Shown here: positions 42,481-51,634 of the stretch, piece after piece | How the letters are laid out: every line of letters begins with the position of its first letter | How positions within the stretch are numbered: position 1 is the stretch's first letter | From: Halocatena halophila | Lineage (GTDB): Archaea > Halobacteriota > Halobacteria > Halobacteriales > Haloarculaceae | Reading direction: 5' to 3' | DNA length: 64,000 nucleotides | NCBI GenBank assembly: GCA_027563145.1 | Contig: CP071306.1 | Location: 1,612,001-1,676,000 of the forward strand | Translations under genes and position numbers: made by a program | The notes under the pieces: model-generated | Databases searched by the model: none | Told to the model about the DNA's origin: nothing | What the model saw: only the letters and a program-made list of their open reading frames with translations

Positions 42481-44217
42481 ATGGAGCGCCGTGAGGACAG
42501 CGCCACCGAGCCGTCGAATCGCCCGATAAACCGCCGCGCCTTTCTCCAGGGAGCAGCTTCGTCGGCACTCGTTGGGGGACTGGTAGACGCGTTGAGCCAG
42601 CGCGCGATCGCACAGCCCGCCGGAACGAGCCCCAGAGACGAACCGTTCGCCACGACCGGAGGCGACGCGGGAACTGTTTTTCCCCAGTCTATCGCCAGCG
42701 GCGGTCCCACGCCGTCGGGAGTGTTGTTGTGGACACGGCTCTCGCCGTCGATCGCCGAGGAGGGCCATTCACTTGGTGTCGAAGTCGCAACCGACGAATC
42801 ATTCGGAGCGGATACTCTGGTGTATCGTGGCGTTGTGGACGAGTCGGTTGGGCCTGCGAGTGACCACACCGTCACGATCGATCTCGACGGGATACTCGAA
42901 TCCGATCGATTCTACCACTATCGGTTCGTCTACGACGGTGTCGCAAGCGAGACGGGTCGATGTCGGACGCTCCCCGAGTATGACGCGAGCCCCGATCGGC
43001 TCACACTGGCCGTGTTGACCTGTCAGGACTACCAGAACGGCTACTACCCTGCGTACCACCACCTCGCAAACACCGATGTAGACTATCTGCTGCATCTGGG
43101 CGATTTTATCTACGAGGCAGCCGACGGGCGGTATCGATCGCCATCAAGTCCCGCATTCGAAGACCGACAGCTGTCGTTGCCCAGTGGAAACTCACTTGCC
43201 ACCACGCTGGAAGATTTCCGGTATTTGCACCGAACGTACCGGAGCGATCAGCACTTACAGAGTGCCCTGGAACGACACACACTCATCGCCGGCTGGGACG
43301 ACCATGAGATAGCAAACAACCGCTACTGGGACGACCAGACGGGGGCACCGGTGTTGCCACCGCACGAAAATGGCGACGATCCAGCGTTCGCCACGGAGGT
43401 GACCGTCAATGGGATTCAGGCCTGGGTGGAGTTTATGCCAGAGCGGGTGGAGTACGATCCGTCTGCGAACGAACTCCACGAACGACTCCAGCTCTGGCGA
43501 CGGTTCGAATTCGGCGATCTTGCCGAGTGGATGATCACTGACGAACGGCTGTACCGAGACGCCCAGCCGTGTCCGGATGCAACCATTACCTGCCGGACAG
43601 AGGAGCGAGCCGACCGGACGATGCTCGGAGCTGCGCAAAAAGCCTGGTTCAAAACGATCCTCGAAGAATCCGATGCCCGCTGGACAGTGTGGGCCAATGA
43701 AGTGCTAACGATGCCGTTAACGGCCGGTGATGGTGCAAACCAGATCGAGTTTCTCCACGACTCGTGGGACGGCTATCAGGCAGAGCGCGCGGAACTGCTA
43801 GCGCACGTCGAAGACAGCAGCGTTCGGAACTTCATCTCTGTGACCGGTGATCTCCACGCGGCGATGGCTGGCTATCAGCAGGCCGGATACGGCGAGGTGT
43901 CGTGGGATTTCGATCGTGTTGGTGTCGAACTGATGGCACCACCGGTGACGAGCGCCAACGCCGCCGATGTCATCGATTTTCCCAGTGACTGGGATCAAGC
44001 ACTGCTTGAGGAAATCGCCAGAGACCACAACGAGCATCTGGCGTATCTCGACTGGTACGCCCACGGCTACGCGATCCTCGACCTCGAGCGCGACCGAGCG
44101 ACCTGGTCGGTCTATGGGGTCGATAAGAACACCAACGACACGGAGAACCCACCTGAGTTGCTCGCAAGCTACGAGATTCCCGACGGAGCGATCGAACTGC
44201 ACCGGCAAGACGGGTGA
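42481..44217 (+). CDS. Secreted PhoD-like alkaline phosphatase
   Basis: A 578-residue Tat substrate: INRRAFLQGAASSALVGGL (residues 18-36) is a twin-arginine signal without a lipobox. The PhoD N-terminal domain (FPQSIASGGPTPSGVLLWTR) precedes the metallophosphatase with HLGDFIYEA, WDDHEIANN, the late VTGDLHAAMAG and the final VTSANA. PhoD enzymes release phosphate from esters outside the cell with Ca and Fe. It is monocistronic, with its own TATA-like box, and is followed by a strong compound hairpin (44228-44274). Confidence 0.9.
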   Translation: MERREDSATEPSNRPINRRAFLQGAASSALVGGLVDALSQRAIAQPAGTSPRDEPFATTGGDAGTVFPQSIASGGPTPSGVLLWTRLSPSIAEEGHSLGVEVATDESFGADTLVYRGVVDESVGPASDHTVTIDLDGILESDRFYHYRFVYDGVASETGRCRTLPEYDASPDRLTLAVLTCQDYQNGYYPAYHHLANTDVDYLLHLGDFIYEAADGRYRSPSSPAFEDRQLSLPSGNSLATTLEDFRYLHRTYRSDQHLQSALERHTLIAGWDDHEIANNRYWDDQTGAPVLPPHENGDDPAFATEVTVNGIQAWVEFMPERVEYDPSANELHERLQLWRRFEFGDLAEWMITDERLYRDAQPCPDATITCRTEERADRTMLGAAQKAWFKTILEESDARWTVWANEVLTMPLTAGDGANQIEFLHDSWDGYQAERAELLAHVEDSSVRNFISVTGDLHAAMAGYQQAGYGEVSWDFDRVGVELMAPPVTSANAADVIDFPSDWDQALLEEIARDHNEHLAYLDWYAHGYAILDLERDRATWSVYGVDKNTNDTENPPELLASYEIPDGAIELHRQDG

Positions 44218-44227
44218 TTCGGTCGAC

Positions 44228-44274
44228 CCTGGGCCACACGCCGTCCACCAAACGACGGCGTCTATCGACCCAGG
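44228..44274 (+). terminator. Compound hairpin after the PhoD-like gene
   Basis: Inner stem ACGCCGTC/GACGGCGT (44238-44245 with 44254-44261, 8-nt loop) enclosed by an outer stem CCTGGG/CCCAGG (44228-44233 with 44269-44274). It starts 10 bp after the stop codon. No T-tract follows, so it may be an mRNA-stabilising 3' structure rather than a terminator. Confidence 0.45.
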
Positions 44275-44361
44275 ACAGTCAATTGCCCAATAATTACTGA
44301 AATTGTTAAAAATTGCTAGGGAATGCTTTTGTGAGATAGGAATGTAGACTGTCTAAATCAG

Positions 44362-45270
44362 ATGAGTGGTATCACAACTCGTTCGACGTGTCCACAGTGT
44401 GAGGGGCGAGTAACCGAAGATCCAAAACGCGGCGAATACGCCTGTTCAGACTGTGGAACCATCGTACAGGAGGACGTGGTCGATCGTGGTCCGGAGTGGA
44501 AGGCGTACAGTGTCGAAGAAAATGATCGTCGATCTCGAGTGGGCGCACCGACCACACAGATCAGACATGACAAAGGTTTATCAACAAAGATAGGTAGTCA
44601 AAGATTTGATGCGAATGGGAACGCGCTGTCTTCGAAAAAGCGCTCTCAGATTGCACGCTTGCGGACGTGGAACAACCGCTGTCAAGCGTACAACGGCCCC
44701 GAGCGAACGCTCAAACAGGGACTGGTCGAAATCAATCGGATGGCCAGCGCGCTTGGGCTCCCAAAATCCACGAGAGAGACGGCCAGTGTGATCTACCGTC
44801 GGGCGCTGTCGTGCGACGTTGTCCGTGGGCGATCGATCGAAGGTGTTGCCACCGGGGCGTTGTACGCTGCCACCCGACAGGAGGGAATCCCCCGAACGCT
44901 GGACGAAATGGCAGGGGTCTCCCGAGTCGAATACGGACGGATTGGACGCGATTACCGGGAGATCACCAGTCAGCTTGGACTCTCGTTCGAACCAACCGAT
45001 CCGACGGCCTACATTCCTCGATTTGCGTCCAAGCTGGGCTGTGACGACGGCGTCCGCCGTCGGGCAACGGCAATGTGCGAGCTCGTCGCCGGAACCGCAT
45101 TCACCTCCGGAAAGAGTCCGGTCGGCGTCGCAGCCGCAGCGTTGTACGCCGCCGGCCAGCACACCGGACGCCGAATCACCCAGCGTGAAGTCTCGAACGT
45201 GGCTGACGTTTCGTGTATGACCATTCGGTGTCAGTATCAGGAGATCATCGACCGCTTTGAAACACAGTGA
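44362..45270 (+). CDS. tfb: Transcription initiation factor IIB (divergent TFB)
   Basis: A 302-residue TFB. The N-terminal zinc ribbon (CPQC ... CSDCG, about residues 9-33) and the B-reader region DRGPEWKAYS are present, followed by two cyclin-like repeats (about 105-200 and 205-300, with SIEGVATGALYAATRQ and SPVGVAAAALYAAGQ). The B-linker is unusual: canonical archaeal TFB has an IGWxDxDAxG sequence where this has IGSQRFDANG, and the region NNRCQAYNGPERT is also altered. It recruits RNA polymerase to the TBP-TATA complex; haloarchaea have several TFBs and this is likely a specialised one. Confidence 0.92.
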   Translation: MSGITTRSTCPQCEGRVTEDPKRGEYACSDCGTIVQEDVVDRGPEWKAYSVEENDRRSRVGAPTTQIRHDKGLSTKIGSQRFDANGNALSSKKRSQIARLRTWNNRCQAYNGPERTLKQGLVEINRMASALGLPKSTRETASVIYRRALSCDVVRGRSIEGVATGALYAATRQEGIPRTLDEMAGVSRVEYGRIGRDYREITSQLGLSFEPTDPTAYIPRFASKLGCDDGVRRRATAMCELVAGTAFTSGKSPVGVAAAALYAAGQHTGRRITQREVSNVADVSCMTIRCQYQEIIDRFETQ

Positions 45271-45381
45271 TTGTGATCCCTACCGAGCTGCTGAGCAGTC
45301 TATCATTGTTTTTTATGGTGTCGTTTCCTCTGTATGAAAAATCGAAACATCCATCACCACTCGGCAATACCACCGAGTTGT

Positions 45382-46314
45382 ATGTCCGACTCAGAGTTCG
45401 GCTCATTCAGTGATGTTGGCGAAGCAGACGTGACGCGGGCGATCGGTCAGGAGTGGACCGACGAGTTCATGGACTTTTCCGACAGCGACGTGATCATCAT
45501 CGGTGGGGGACCATCGGGGTTGATGGCGGCGACGGAGCTCGCCTCGCGCGGTGTAAAGACGATGATCGTCGAGAAGAACAACTACCTGGGTGGTGGATTC
45601 TGGCTCGGTGGCTTTTTGATGAACAAGGTGACGGTTCGATCGCCGGCCGAGGCCGTGTTCGACGAGTTCGACGTGGATTACAAACCGGCCGCAGAAAGCG
45701 ACGGGCTCTACGTCGCCAACGGGCCACACGCCTGTTCTGCGATGATCAAGGCGGCGTGTGACGCCGGTGCAAAAATCCAGAACATGACGGAGTTTACTGA
45801 TATCGTCATTCGAGAAGACCACCGGATCGGCGGGATCGTGATGAACTGGACGCCAGTCCACGCGCTGCCGCGAGAGCTCACCTGTGTTGACCCGATTGCG
45901 GTCGAATCGAAGCTCGTCATCGATGCGACTGGTCACGACGCGATGGCCATCAAAAAGCTCGACCAGCGTGGCGTGCTAAACGCCCCGGGAATTGAGAGTG
46001 CAAAATCCAACTCCGGAATGGACCAGACCGAGGACGGTCAGTACGGCGCTCCAGGGCACGATTCGCCCGGCCACGACTCGATGTGGGTTGGCAAGAGCGA
46101 GGACGCCGTCGTCGAGCACACTGGACTGGCACACGACGGGCTCATCGTGACGGGAATGGCCGTTGCAACCACGTACGGTCTTCCACGAATGGGCCCGACG
46201 TTCGGTGCCATGTTGCTCTCGGGCAAACGTGCAGCGCAGGTTGCACTCGACGAACTCGGTGTTGACGCCGAACCCGTCGAGCTCAAATCAAACGCGGCCC
46301 CTGCTGACGACTAG
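45382..46314 (+). CDS. thi4: Thiamine thiazole synthase (Thi4, cysteine type)
   Basis: A 310-residue FAD/NAD-binding protein of the THI4 family. It has the dinucleotide loop [14 protein letters not shown] (residues 37-50), [13 protein letters not shown], and a cysteine at residue 168 in LTCVDP, the position of the sulfur-donating cysteine of yeast and Haloferax Thi4 (single-turnover type). It makes the thiazole part of thiamine from NAD and glycine. The ATG at 45382 is used because [21 protein letters not shown] matches the family; an ATG 16 codons upstream is possible. Confidence 0.9.
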   Translation: MSDSEFGSFSDVGEADVTRAIGQEWTDEFMDFSDSDVIIIGGGPSGLMAATELASRGVKTMIVEKNNYLGGGFWLGGFLMNKVTVRSPAEAVFDEFDVDYKPAAESDGLYVANGPHACSAMIKAACDAGAKIQNMTEFTDIVIREDHRIGGIVMNWTPVHALPRELTCVDPIAVESKLVIDATGHDAMAIKKLDQRGVLNAPGIESAKSNSGMDQTEDGQYGAPGHDSPGHDSMWVGKSEDAVVEHTGLAHDGLIVTGMAVATTYGLPRMGPTFGAMLLSGKRAAQVALDELGVDAEPVELKSNAAPADD

Positions 46315-46322
46315 GTCCCACA

Positions 46323-47090
46323 ATGGTGACAGCACTGTCGCTGTATCGAGCACCCACGACCGTCGCAGATAGCGACGCGATCGCTGACTGGCTCGCGCCA
46401 AGAATTGCACCCAGCGTCAGTGTGCGTGACCGATTTTGCTCCCGACACGGTGACGATGAGCTGGCGCGGGCGTTCGCCAGGGCGCGGGTGAACGGCCCGT
46501 ACGATCGCTCCACCGGCTCGGAGATGTTCGGTATCATCCGCTATGAAGAGCGCGCGCTCGAAACCCCCGATCGGGCAGGTGGCGTTCTCTACGACGGACG
46601 TGCGATCCAGGACGCGCTCCGGGAGCGGTTGCCGGACGGTGAACGCGGACTGTCCAATGTGCATATCATTCTCATCGATCGCGTGCTCGGAACGTGGGGC
46701 GACCACGACGGGCGCTGGCACAAGCGCGTCTCGATCCTCGGCCAGCCAACGCTCATCTCCGTTCCCGGACTGTACGAAGCGCCCGCCAAACCCGAACAAT
46801 ACTACAAAGCACAACAGCGCCACGCGCTCATCTCCGGCGACACACCCCCACGCGAGGTGCTCGAAACCGAAATTGAAGGCGAGTTCCTGATCGAAGACGA
46901 CCCGCGGACGACCGACGCGCTCTGTGGCTACGCGCTGAGTGCGTTCCACTTTCTCGACACCGGCACAGCCTTTTGTGACGTCGGACACTGTCGGCTGGCT
47001 GACCGACACCGCCATCCAGGCGTGATCGAAGCACAGCTCCGTGACCCCGAGTTCTGTGTGGACCACGCCGAGCTGTACGACATCGATTGA
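46323..47090 (+). CDS. Conserved Cys/His-rich protein of unknown function
   Basis: A 255-residue soluble protein. The conserved-looking part is the middle and C-terminus: HIILIDRVLGTW, HKRVSILGQPTLIS, GLYEAPAKPEQYY, then the Cys/His cluster FCDVGHCRLADRHRHPGVIEA (only the key residues matter: C, C, H, H) and FCVDH. Similar proteins occur in haloarchaea and methanogens, and I recall a related family being labelled a putative metallopeptidase (DUF6775), but I cannot confirm it. It follows thi4 by 8 bp and is probably co-transcribed. Confidence 0.7.
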   Translation: MVTALSLYRAPTTVADSDAIADWLAPRIAPSVSVRDRFCSRHGDDELARAFARARVNGPYDRSTGSEMFGIIRYEERALETPDRAGGVLYDGRAIQDALRERLPDGERGLSNVHIILIDRVLGTWGDHDGRWHKRVSILGQPTLISVPGLYEAPAKPEQYYKAQQRHALISGDTPPREVLETEIEGEFLIEDDPRTTDALCGYALSAFHFLDTGTAFCDVGHCRLADRHRHPGVIEAQLRDPEFCVDHAELYDID

Positions 47091-47177
47091 TTTTCGCTGA
47101 CGTTTTCTGGTTCATTTACCGACCTCATCTCAAAATCGAAGAATTCTTATAGATATTTCCAGAGACATACCAATTGG

Positions 47178-48197
47178 ATGTCTGATGAGATGAGAGAAGC
47201 GGGAGGGATTAATCGGCGGTCAATGCTACGATCACTGGCGATAGCCGGAGCCAGTACGGGCGCAGTGAGTTCGATGGCGAGTTCCAGCGCCACAGCAGAA
47301 GGGACGGTTACTGACTGGGACGCGCAGACGTTGTATCAGGTTGGTGATACGGTGCGTCATGAGGGGGCGATCTGGGAGGCAACGATCAACTCGAGAAACG
47401 CTGTTCCATCCGATTCATCGGTGTACTGGGAGCGGATTTCGGACGGCAGTGATGGCGGTTCGTGCACGAAGCCACCAGAAAATGGAACGGAAACAGAGCC
47501 CGATCCAACCCCTGTTCAGGGGACCTTCGAAATCGCTGTCTGGCTTTCGGAAGGCCTTACCAGCTGGTCACAGAGCAATTTCGGTGATCCGTGGCGGGCC
47601 CAGCAACGGACGAAGACGGCGATCGAGGAGGCCTTCGCACGATCGCACGTTCCATACGCTGTAGACGTGACGTTGCCGAGTATTGCTGTCCCGGCCGTGG
47701 AGGTCGGACCGTTTGACTCGTTCACCGGTCCACAAATCGACGGCACTGGCCAGACGACCTACGAGCATCCCCTGGATTTCTACACGGAGTGGCTGCGCTC
47801 CGACAGAAAACCGGGCGAGCCAGTACCCCACTCGAATCTCGTCCTTTTCGACGGCGGGGGCGGGGGGCTCAGCTGGGTTGGATCGAACGTGGGCACCTAT
47901 GCCGGCGGGCGATCGATAGCACGACTCGGTGAGGAGTACGTTCCATTCGCGGCGGAGGGGGTCGGCGATCGCTCCGGTCTCGTTGGAGCACTCCACGAGA
48001 TCGGCCACAATCTGATCGTTGGTGAACCCACACACCACGATCTGGCCGGGCTGCACGAACGGCCAGAAGGGACAATGAAAACGGTGATGGGTTCGTCCGG
48101 GACCGAAAACTACTGTGGCGACCCAGCGCCTACAGAGGCCGACGGTCGGGAGCTGACCTACTCACGCTGTGCTGTGAGTCACTTCAAAGACGTGTAG
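47178..48197 (+). CDS. Secreted zinc peptidase-like protein with a carbohydrate-binding domain
   Basis: A 339-residue Tat-exported protein. The signal has INRRSMLRSLAIAGASTG near residues 12-29. A CBM5/12-type chitin-binding domain follows (about 45-92: WDAQTLYQVGDTV, GAIWEATINSR, SSVYWERI). A Pro/Thr/Glu linker leads to a catalytic-looking part with the zinc motif ALHEIGHNL (HExxH at about 274-278), then THHD and a later Met in TVMGSSG that could be a Met-turn. This resembles a metzincin-like secreted peptidase, but the spacing between HExxH and the third His is longer than the classical HExxHxxGxxH. Substrate unknown. Confidence 0.72.
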   Translation: MSDEMREAGGINRRSMLRSLAIAGASTGAVSSMASSSATAEGTVTDWDAQTLYQVGDTVRHEGAIWEATINSRNAVPSDSSVYWERISDGSDGGSCTKPPENGTETEPDPTPVQGTFEIAVWLSEGLTSWSQSNFGDPWRAQQRTKTAIEEAFARSHVPYAVDVTLPSIAVPAVEVGPFDSFTGPQIDGTGQTTYEHPLDFYTEWLRSDRKPGEPVPHSNLVLFDGGGGGLSWVGSNVGTYAGGRSIARLGEEYVPFAAEGVGDRSGLVGALHEIGHNLIVGEPTHHDLAGLHERPEGTMKTVMGSSGTENYCGDPAPTEADGRELTYSRCAVSHFKDV

Positions 48198-48327
48198 GTC
48201 GACTCGGCCCCTGCTATCCGGATTTCTAAAAAACCATCTGACTCAGCAGCCTTCTATGCAGTTTTTATCATTTTCTGTCCTCGCCAAAATTCAAATACTG
48301 TATGAAGTCCATAGCTTGAGTGAAGGC

Positions 48328-48661
48328 ATGTCCTGAACCACTGCTACTATTCCGGACGATCTCACCGATCTACTGGAGGGAGCTGTTAGAGCGGGAATCT
48401 TCGAAAACAAAAGCGACGCGATCCGTCATGTTCTCCGTGAGTATTTCACCGAGAATCAGAACGCACGGGTTGCAGCTGCGGTGTCGCTGTATTCCACAGG
48501 TGACAGTACCCTTGGCACGGCTTGCCGGCGTCAATCGATTCGAGATGCGAAACATACTCCGAGAAGAAAGTGTTGAACTGCGTTTCGGTCCAGAAGATAT
48601 GGAGACGGCTAGAGATGAAATTGAATCAGCCCGCAACAGTGACGTGTTTCGCAAAGAGTGA
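48328..48661 (+). pseudogene. Decayed UPF0175/RHH antitoxin
   Basis: Reading from ATG at 48328, codon 3 is a TGA stop, after which the same frame continues as an antitoxin: TIPDDLTDLLEGAV, KSDAIRHVLREYF, VAAAVSLYSTGDSTLG. At about 48510 the match moves to the other frame: ARLAGVNRFEMRNILREES, FGPEDMETARDEIE, ending at the TGA at 48659. So there is one nonsense change and one frameshift in a single ancestral gene. No toxin gene follows before the hmgA stop, so it is an orphan relic. It resembles the UPF0175 type, like the intact antitoxin at 40061. Confidence 0.72.
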
Positions 48662-48751
48662 AACGTCAGTTGCGTTCTCTAGCAGTCAAGCGCATCGACG
48701 TACTACAATACAGTTGAATAGATCGAATGTCCGCTCAGGCCAGGTCAGTGA

Positions 48752-49963
48752 CTACCGCCCGAGTTCTTCGTGCGCCGACGCAAGATTGTCCGAGGCGAGC
48801 GCGCCGAGCAGCGAGAGTTCGCCCGCGAGCACGCCCGTGGCGATGACTTCTGCGAGCGCGTCCGCGTTGGCACCCGCAGGATCGCCACCACCAGCCACAC
48901 CCAGCAGTTCCAGTCCTTCGGACTGAGTCGGGAGCTTCGTTCCGCCGCCGACCGTTCCCACGTCGAGACTGGCAATCGTCACGCTGGCGTAGAGATCGCC
49001 GTCGCGAACGTCGACGCTGGTGATTGTGTTCGCGCCTTCGACGACCTGTGCGGGATCCTGGCCCGTGGCGAGAAAGACCGCGGCAATCACATTGGCCGCA
49101 TGCGCATTGAAACCGAGACTGCCGGCACGTGCGCTGCCGAGCAGGTTCTTTCTGGTGTTCGCCTCCTCGATCGCCCCTGGAGTCGTATCGAAGCGGTCGG
49201 CGACCTGCGATGCCGTGAGCTGAACGTCTGCTGCCACGGTTCGACCGCGTCCCTCGATGAGATTGATCGCCGCGGGTTTCTTATCCGAACAGAGATTGCC
49301 ACTGAGTGCGACGAGGTCAGCCGTGGTTTCGGCCTCGATCAGCTCACAGGCGGCCTGTGTGGCGATCGTGGCCATGTTCATCCCCATGGCGTCTTTCGTG
49401 TCGTAGGCAAACCGCAAGAAGACCGAATCACCGACGACGTACGGGCGAATGTCAAGCAGTTTCCCGTGATTCGTCGTCGCCTCGGCAGCGTCGGCGAGCG
49501 CGTCGAAGTTCTCGTCTACCCACTCGGCGAGCGCGCTCGCCGCATGGACGTTTTCCACCCGAAAGACAGGGGCTCGAGTCATCTTCGAATCGAGCACGTG
49601 TGCGTTTGCACCGCCCGCCGTCTGGATCGCCGAACAGCCACGGTTGATCGAAGCGACGAGCGCGCCCTCGGTCGTCGCCAGCGGCAGATAACTGGTGCCT
49701 GACGCGCTCGAACCGTCGATGGCAACCGGGCCGGCAACGCCGACCGGAATCTGAACGGCACCAACCATGTTTTCGATCGCCGACTGGACCACATCGGCGT
49801 CGAAAGTGAACGAACCGACGGCCGAAAGGTCAGCATTAGTTGTCGATTCGAGCAGTTCCCGCCGGGCAGCGGCGGCGGTGTCGGGGTCGGTCTGCGCTTC
49901 GAGTTCGTGCAGGGCAATCTCACCCGCAGAAACACGTTCGGCGAGCGCCGATGGCGTGGTCAT
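48752..49963 (-). CDS. hmgA: 3-hydroxy-3-methylglutaryl-CoA reductase
   Basis: A 403-residue class I HMG-CoA reductase. Motifs are complete: ENMVGAVQIPVGVAGP, the DAMGMNM stretch, the cofactor loop GTVGGGTKLPTQSE, and ACA-like GGDPAGANADALAE. It makes mevalonate from HMG-CoA with NADPH, the committed step to isoprenoid lipids, and is the target of statins in haloarchaea. The ATG at 49963 (MTTPSALAERV) is used; a TTG three codons earlier is less likely. Confidence 0.96.
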   Translation of the reverse strand: MTTPSALAERVSAGEIALHELEAQTDPDTAAAARRELLESTTNADLSAVGSFTFDADVVQSAIENMVGAVQIPVGVAGPVAIDGSSASGTSYLPLATTEGALVASINRGCSAIQTAGGANAHVLDSKMTRAPVFRVENVHAASALAEWVDENFDALADAAEATTNHGKLLDIRPYVVGDSVFLRFAYDTKDAMGMNMATIATQAACELIEAETTADLVALSGNLCSDKKPAAINLIEGRGRTVAADVQLTASQVADRFDTTPGAIEEANTRKNLLGSARAGSLGFNAHAANVIAAVFLATGQDPAQVVEGANTITSVDVRDGDLYASVTIASLDVGTVGGGTKLPTQSEGLELLGVAGGGDPAGANADALAEVIATGVLAGELSLLGALASDNLASAHEELGR

Positions 49964-50063
49964 GCCATCCAATCGGCAGTCAATCGACTAAGACCCGTTG
50001 GTAGCAAGGCGAAACAACAGGGAGTCCAGTCGATATTTTGCGTTGGGACCGTTGGCTACGGTC

Positions 50064-51599
50064 ATGACCGACCCCGCAGGATTGGTGCTGACCAATGGAC
50101 GCATTCACAGCCTGACAGAGCCGGATGAAATCCACGAGGCTATTGCGATTCGTGACGGCGAAATCATCAGAGTCGGATCGAGTTACGAGATCAACTTTCT
50201 CCGTGGAGCGACGACGGACGTGCTGGATCTCGATGGTGCAGTCGTACTGCCGGGATTCATCGATGCACACACACATCTCGAACAGCTCGGTCGGCGGCTC
50301 GTCCAGGCTGATCTCTCCGGGACCGACGACATCGCCGACGCGATCGACCGGCTCAATGAAGAGCGTGAGCGGACAGATTCGGGCTGGATCTGTGGCTATG
50401 GCTACGACGAGACCGAGTGGGACGAGCGACGACGGCTCACGATGGCAGATCTGGATCAGGTGAGTGTGGATCGGCCCGTGGTCGCATTTCGGGAGGACCT
50501 TCACACGGGATCGCTGAATTCGGTGGCGTTCGATCAGTTTGCCAATGAATTCCCCGAACACGACGTTCATCGTGAAAACGGCGACCCAACTGGCGTCGTT
50601 GTCGAGGATGCGCTGAACGTGATTCACGAGGCGACGACACCGGACGCGACTGCAATGCGCTCGTTGATCGAGGCCGCCCGTGATCGCGCTCACGAACTCG
50701 GAATTACCGGCGTTCACGATTTTGTCAGGAATTCCACCGCTCCACAGGTGTATCGGGCGCTCGATCTCGCGGATGCGCTGAATCTCCGGGTGCGGATCAA
50801 CTACTGGAGCGACCATCTCGATGCGTTGATCGAACTCGGCGAGCGCACAAATTACGGCTCGGAGTTTGTTCGGACAGGTGCAATAAAATCCTTCGCCGAC
50901 GGCAGTTTCGGTGGACGGACCGCCAAGCTTTCCGAACCGTACGAGGATGGTGACACCGGACAATGGGTCACCGCCCCCAACGAACTCGAAGGGCTGATCG
51001 AACGAGCCGACGCAAGTGGATTTCAGTACGCCGTGCACGCGATTGGCGATGTGGCAATCGAAACCGTGCTCGATCGGTTCGAGAGGACTGAAGATCCCGC
51101 TGGCGCGCGCCACCGGATCGAACACGCTGAACTGCTCACGGCGGAGCTGATCGATGCGATCGCACAGAGCGGCGTGGTCGTCTCTGCGCAACCCAACTTC
51201 CTGAAATGGGCCCGCGAGGGCGGCCTGTACGAGGACTGTCTCGGTGTCGATCGCACGGCACGAACGAACCAGTTCCGTCGGCTGCTCGATGCGGGCGTCG
51301 TGCTCGCCTTTGGGAGCGATTGCATGCCGATGAATCCGCTGTTTGGCGTCCAGCAGGCTGTCACCGCGCCACATGAACGTCAACGACTCACCGTCACGGA
51401 GGCACTTCGGGCCTACACCACTGGTGGAGCCCACGCTGGCTTTGCTGCGGATCGTCTGGGGACGATCAAGGCGGGAAAACGAGCCGATCTGGTCGTTCTC
51501 AATGGATCACCGTGGGACGTACCAGTTGAAGTGATCGCCGATATTGGTGTGACCCACACGATCGTGGATGGAAACGTCGTGTTCGAACGAGAGAGGTAA
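50064..51599 (+). CDS. YtcJ-like amidohydrolase
   Basis: A 511-residue amidohydrolase of the YtcJ/AepA group. It has the first metal HxH in GFIDAHTHLEQ (about residues 69-79), a central cluster with VHDFV, KSFADGSFGGR, later HAIGD, RIEHAELL, and the last Asp in LAFGSDCMP. Members hydrolyse amides or exocyclic bonds; the physiological substrate is unknown. The ATG at 50064 starts the beta-sandwich strand MTDPAGLVLTNGRIHS. It diverges from hmgA with 100 bp between the starts. Confidence 0.88.
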   Translation: MTDPAGLVLTNGRIHSLTEPDEIHEAIAIRDGEIIRVGSSYEINFLRGATTDVLDLDGAVVLPGFIDAHTHLEQLGRRLVQADLSGTDDIADAIDRLNEERERTDSGWICGYGYDETEWDERRRLTMADLDQVSVDRPVVAFREDLHTGSLNSVAFDQFANEFPEHDVHRENGDPTGVVVEDALNVIHEATTPDATAMRSLIEAARDRAHELGITGVHDFVRNSTAPQVYRALDLADALNLRVRINYWSDHLDALIELGERTNYGSEFVRTGAIKSFADGSFGGRTAKLSEPYEDGDTGQWVTAPNELEGLIERADASGFQYAVHAIGDVAIETVLDRFERTEDPAGARHRIEHAELLTAELIDAIAQSGVVVSAQPNFLKWAREGGLYEDCLGVDRTARTNQFRRLLDAGVVLAFGSDCMPMNPLFGVQQAVTAPHERQRLTVTEALRAYTTGGAHAGFAADRLGTIKAGKRADLVVLNGSPWDVPVEVIADIGVTHTIVDGNVVFERER

Positions 51600-51634
51600 C
51601 CGTCGAGGAGCCCTTCGACGGTGGAATGGCCGGG

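Noticed and set aside
45271-45381. Possible TPP riboswitch before thi4
   Set aside because: I looked for the conserved CUGAGA and ACC-GAUCUGG-like elements and found none. Only a short palindrome CTGCTGAGCAG and a T6 run are present.
49980-51434. A 484-codon minus-strand frame opposite the YtcJ-like amidohydrolase
   Set aside because: The plus strand shows all amidohydrolase metal motifs. The minus frame has no motif and an Arg/His/Ile-rich shadow composition.
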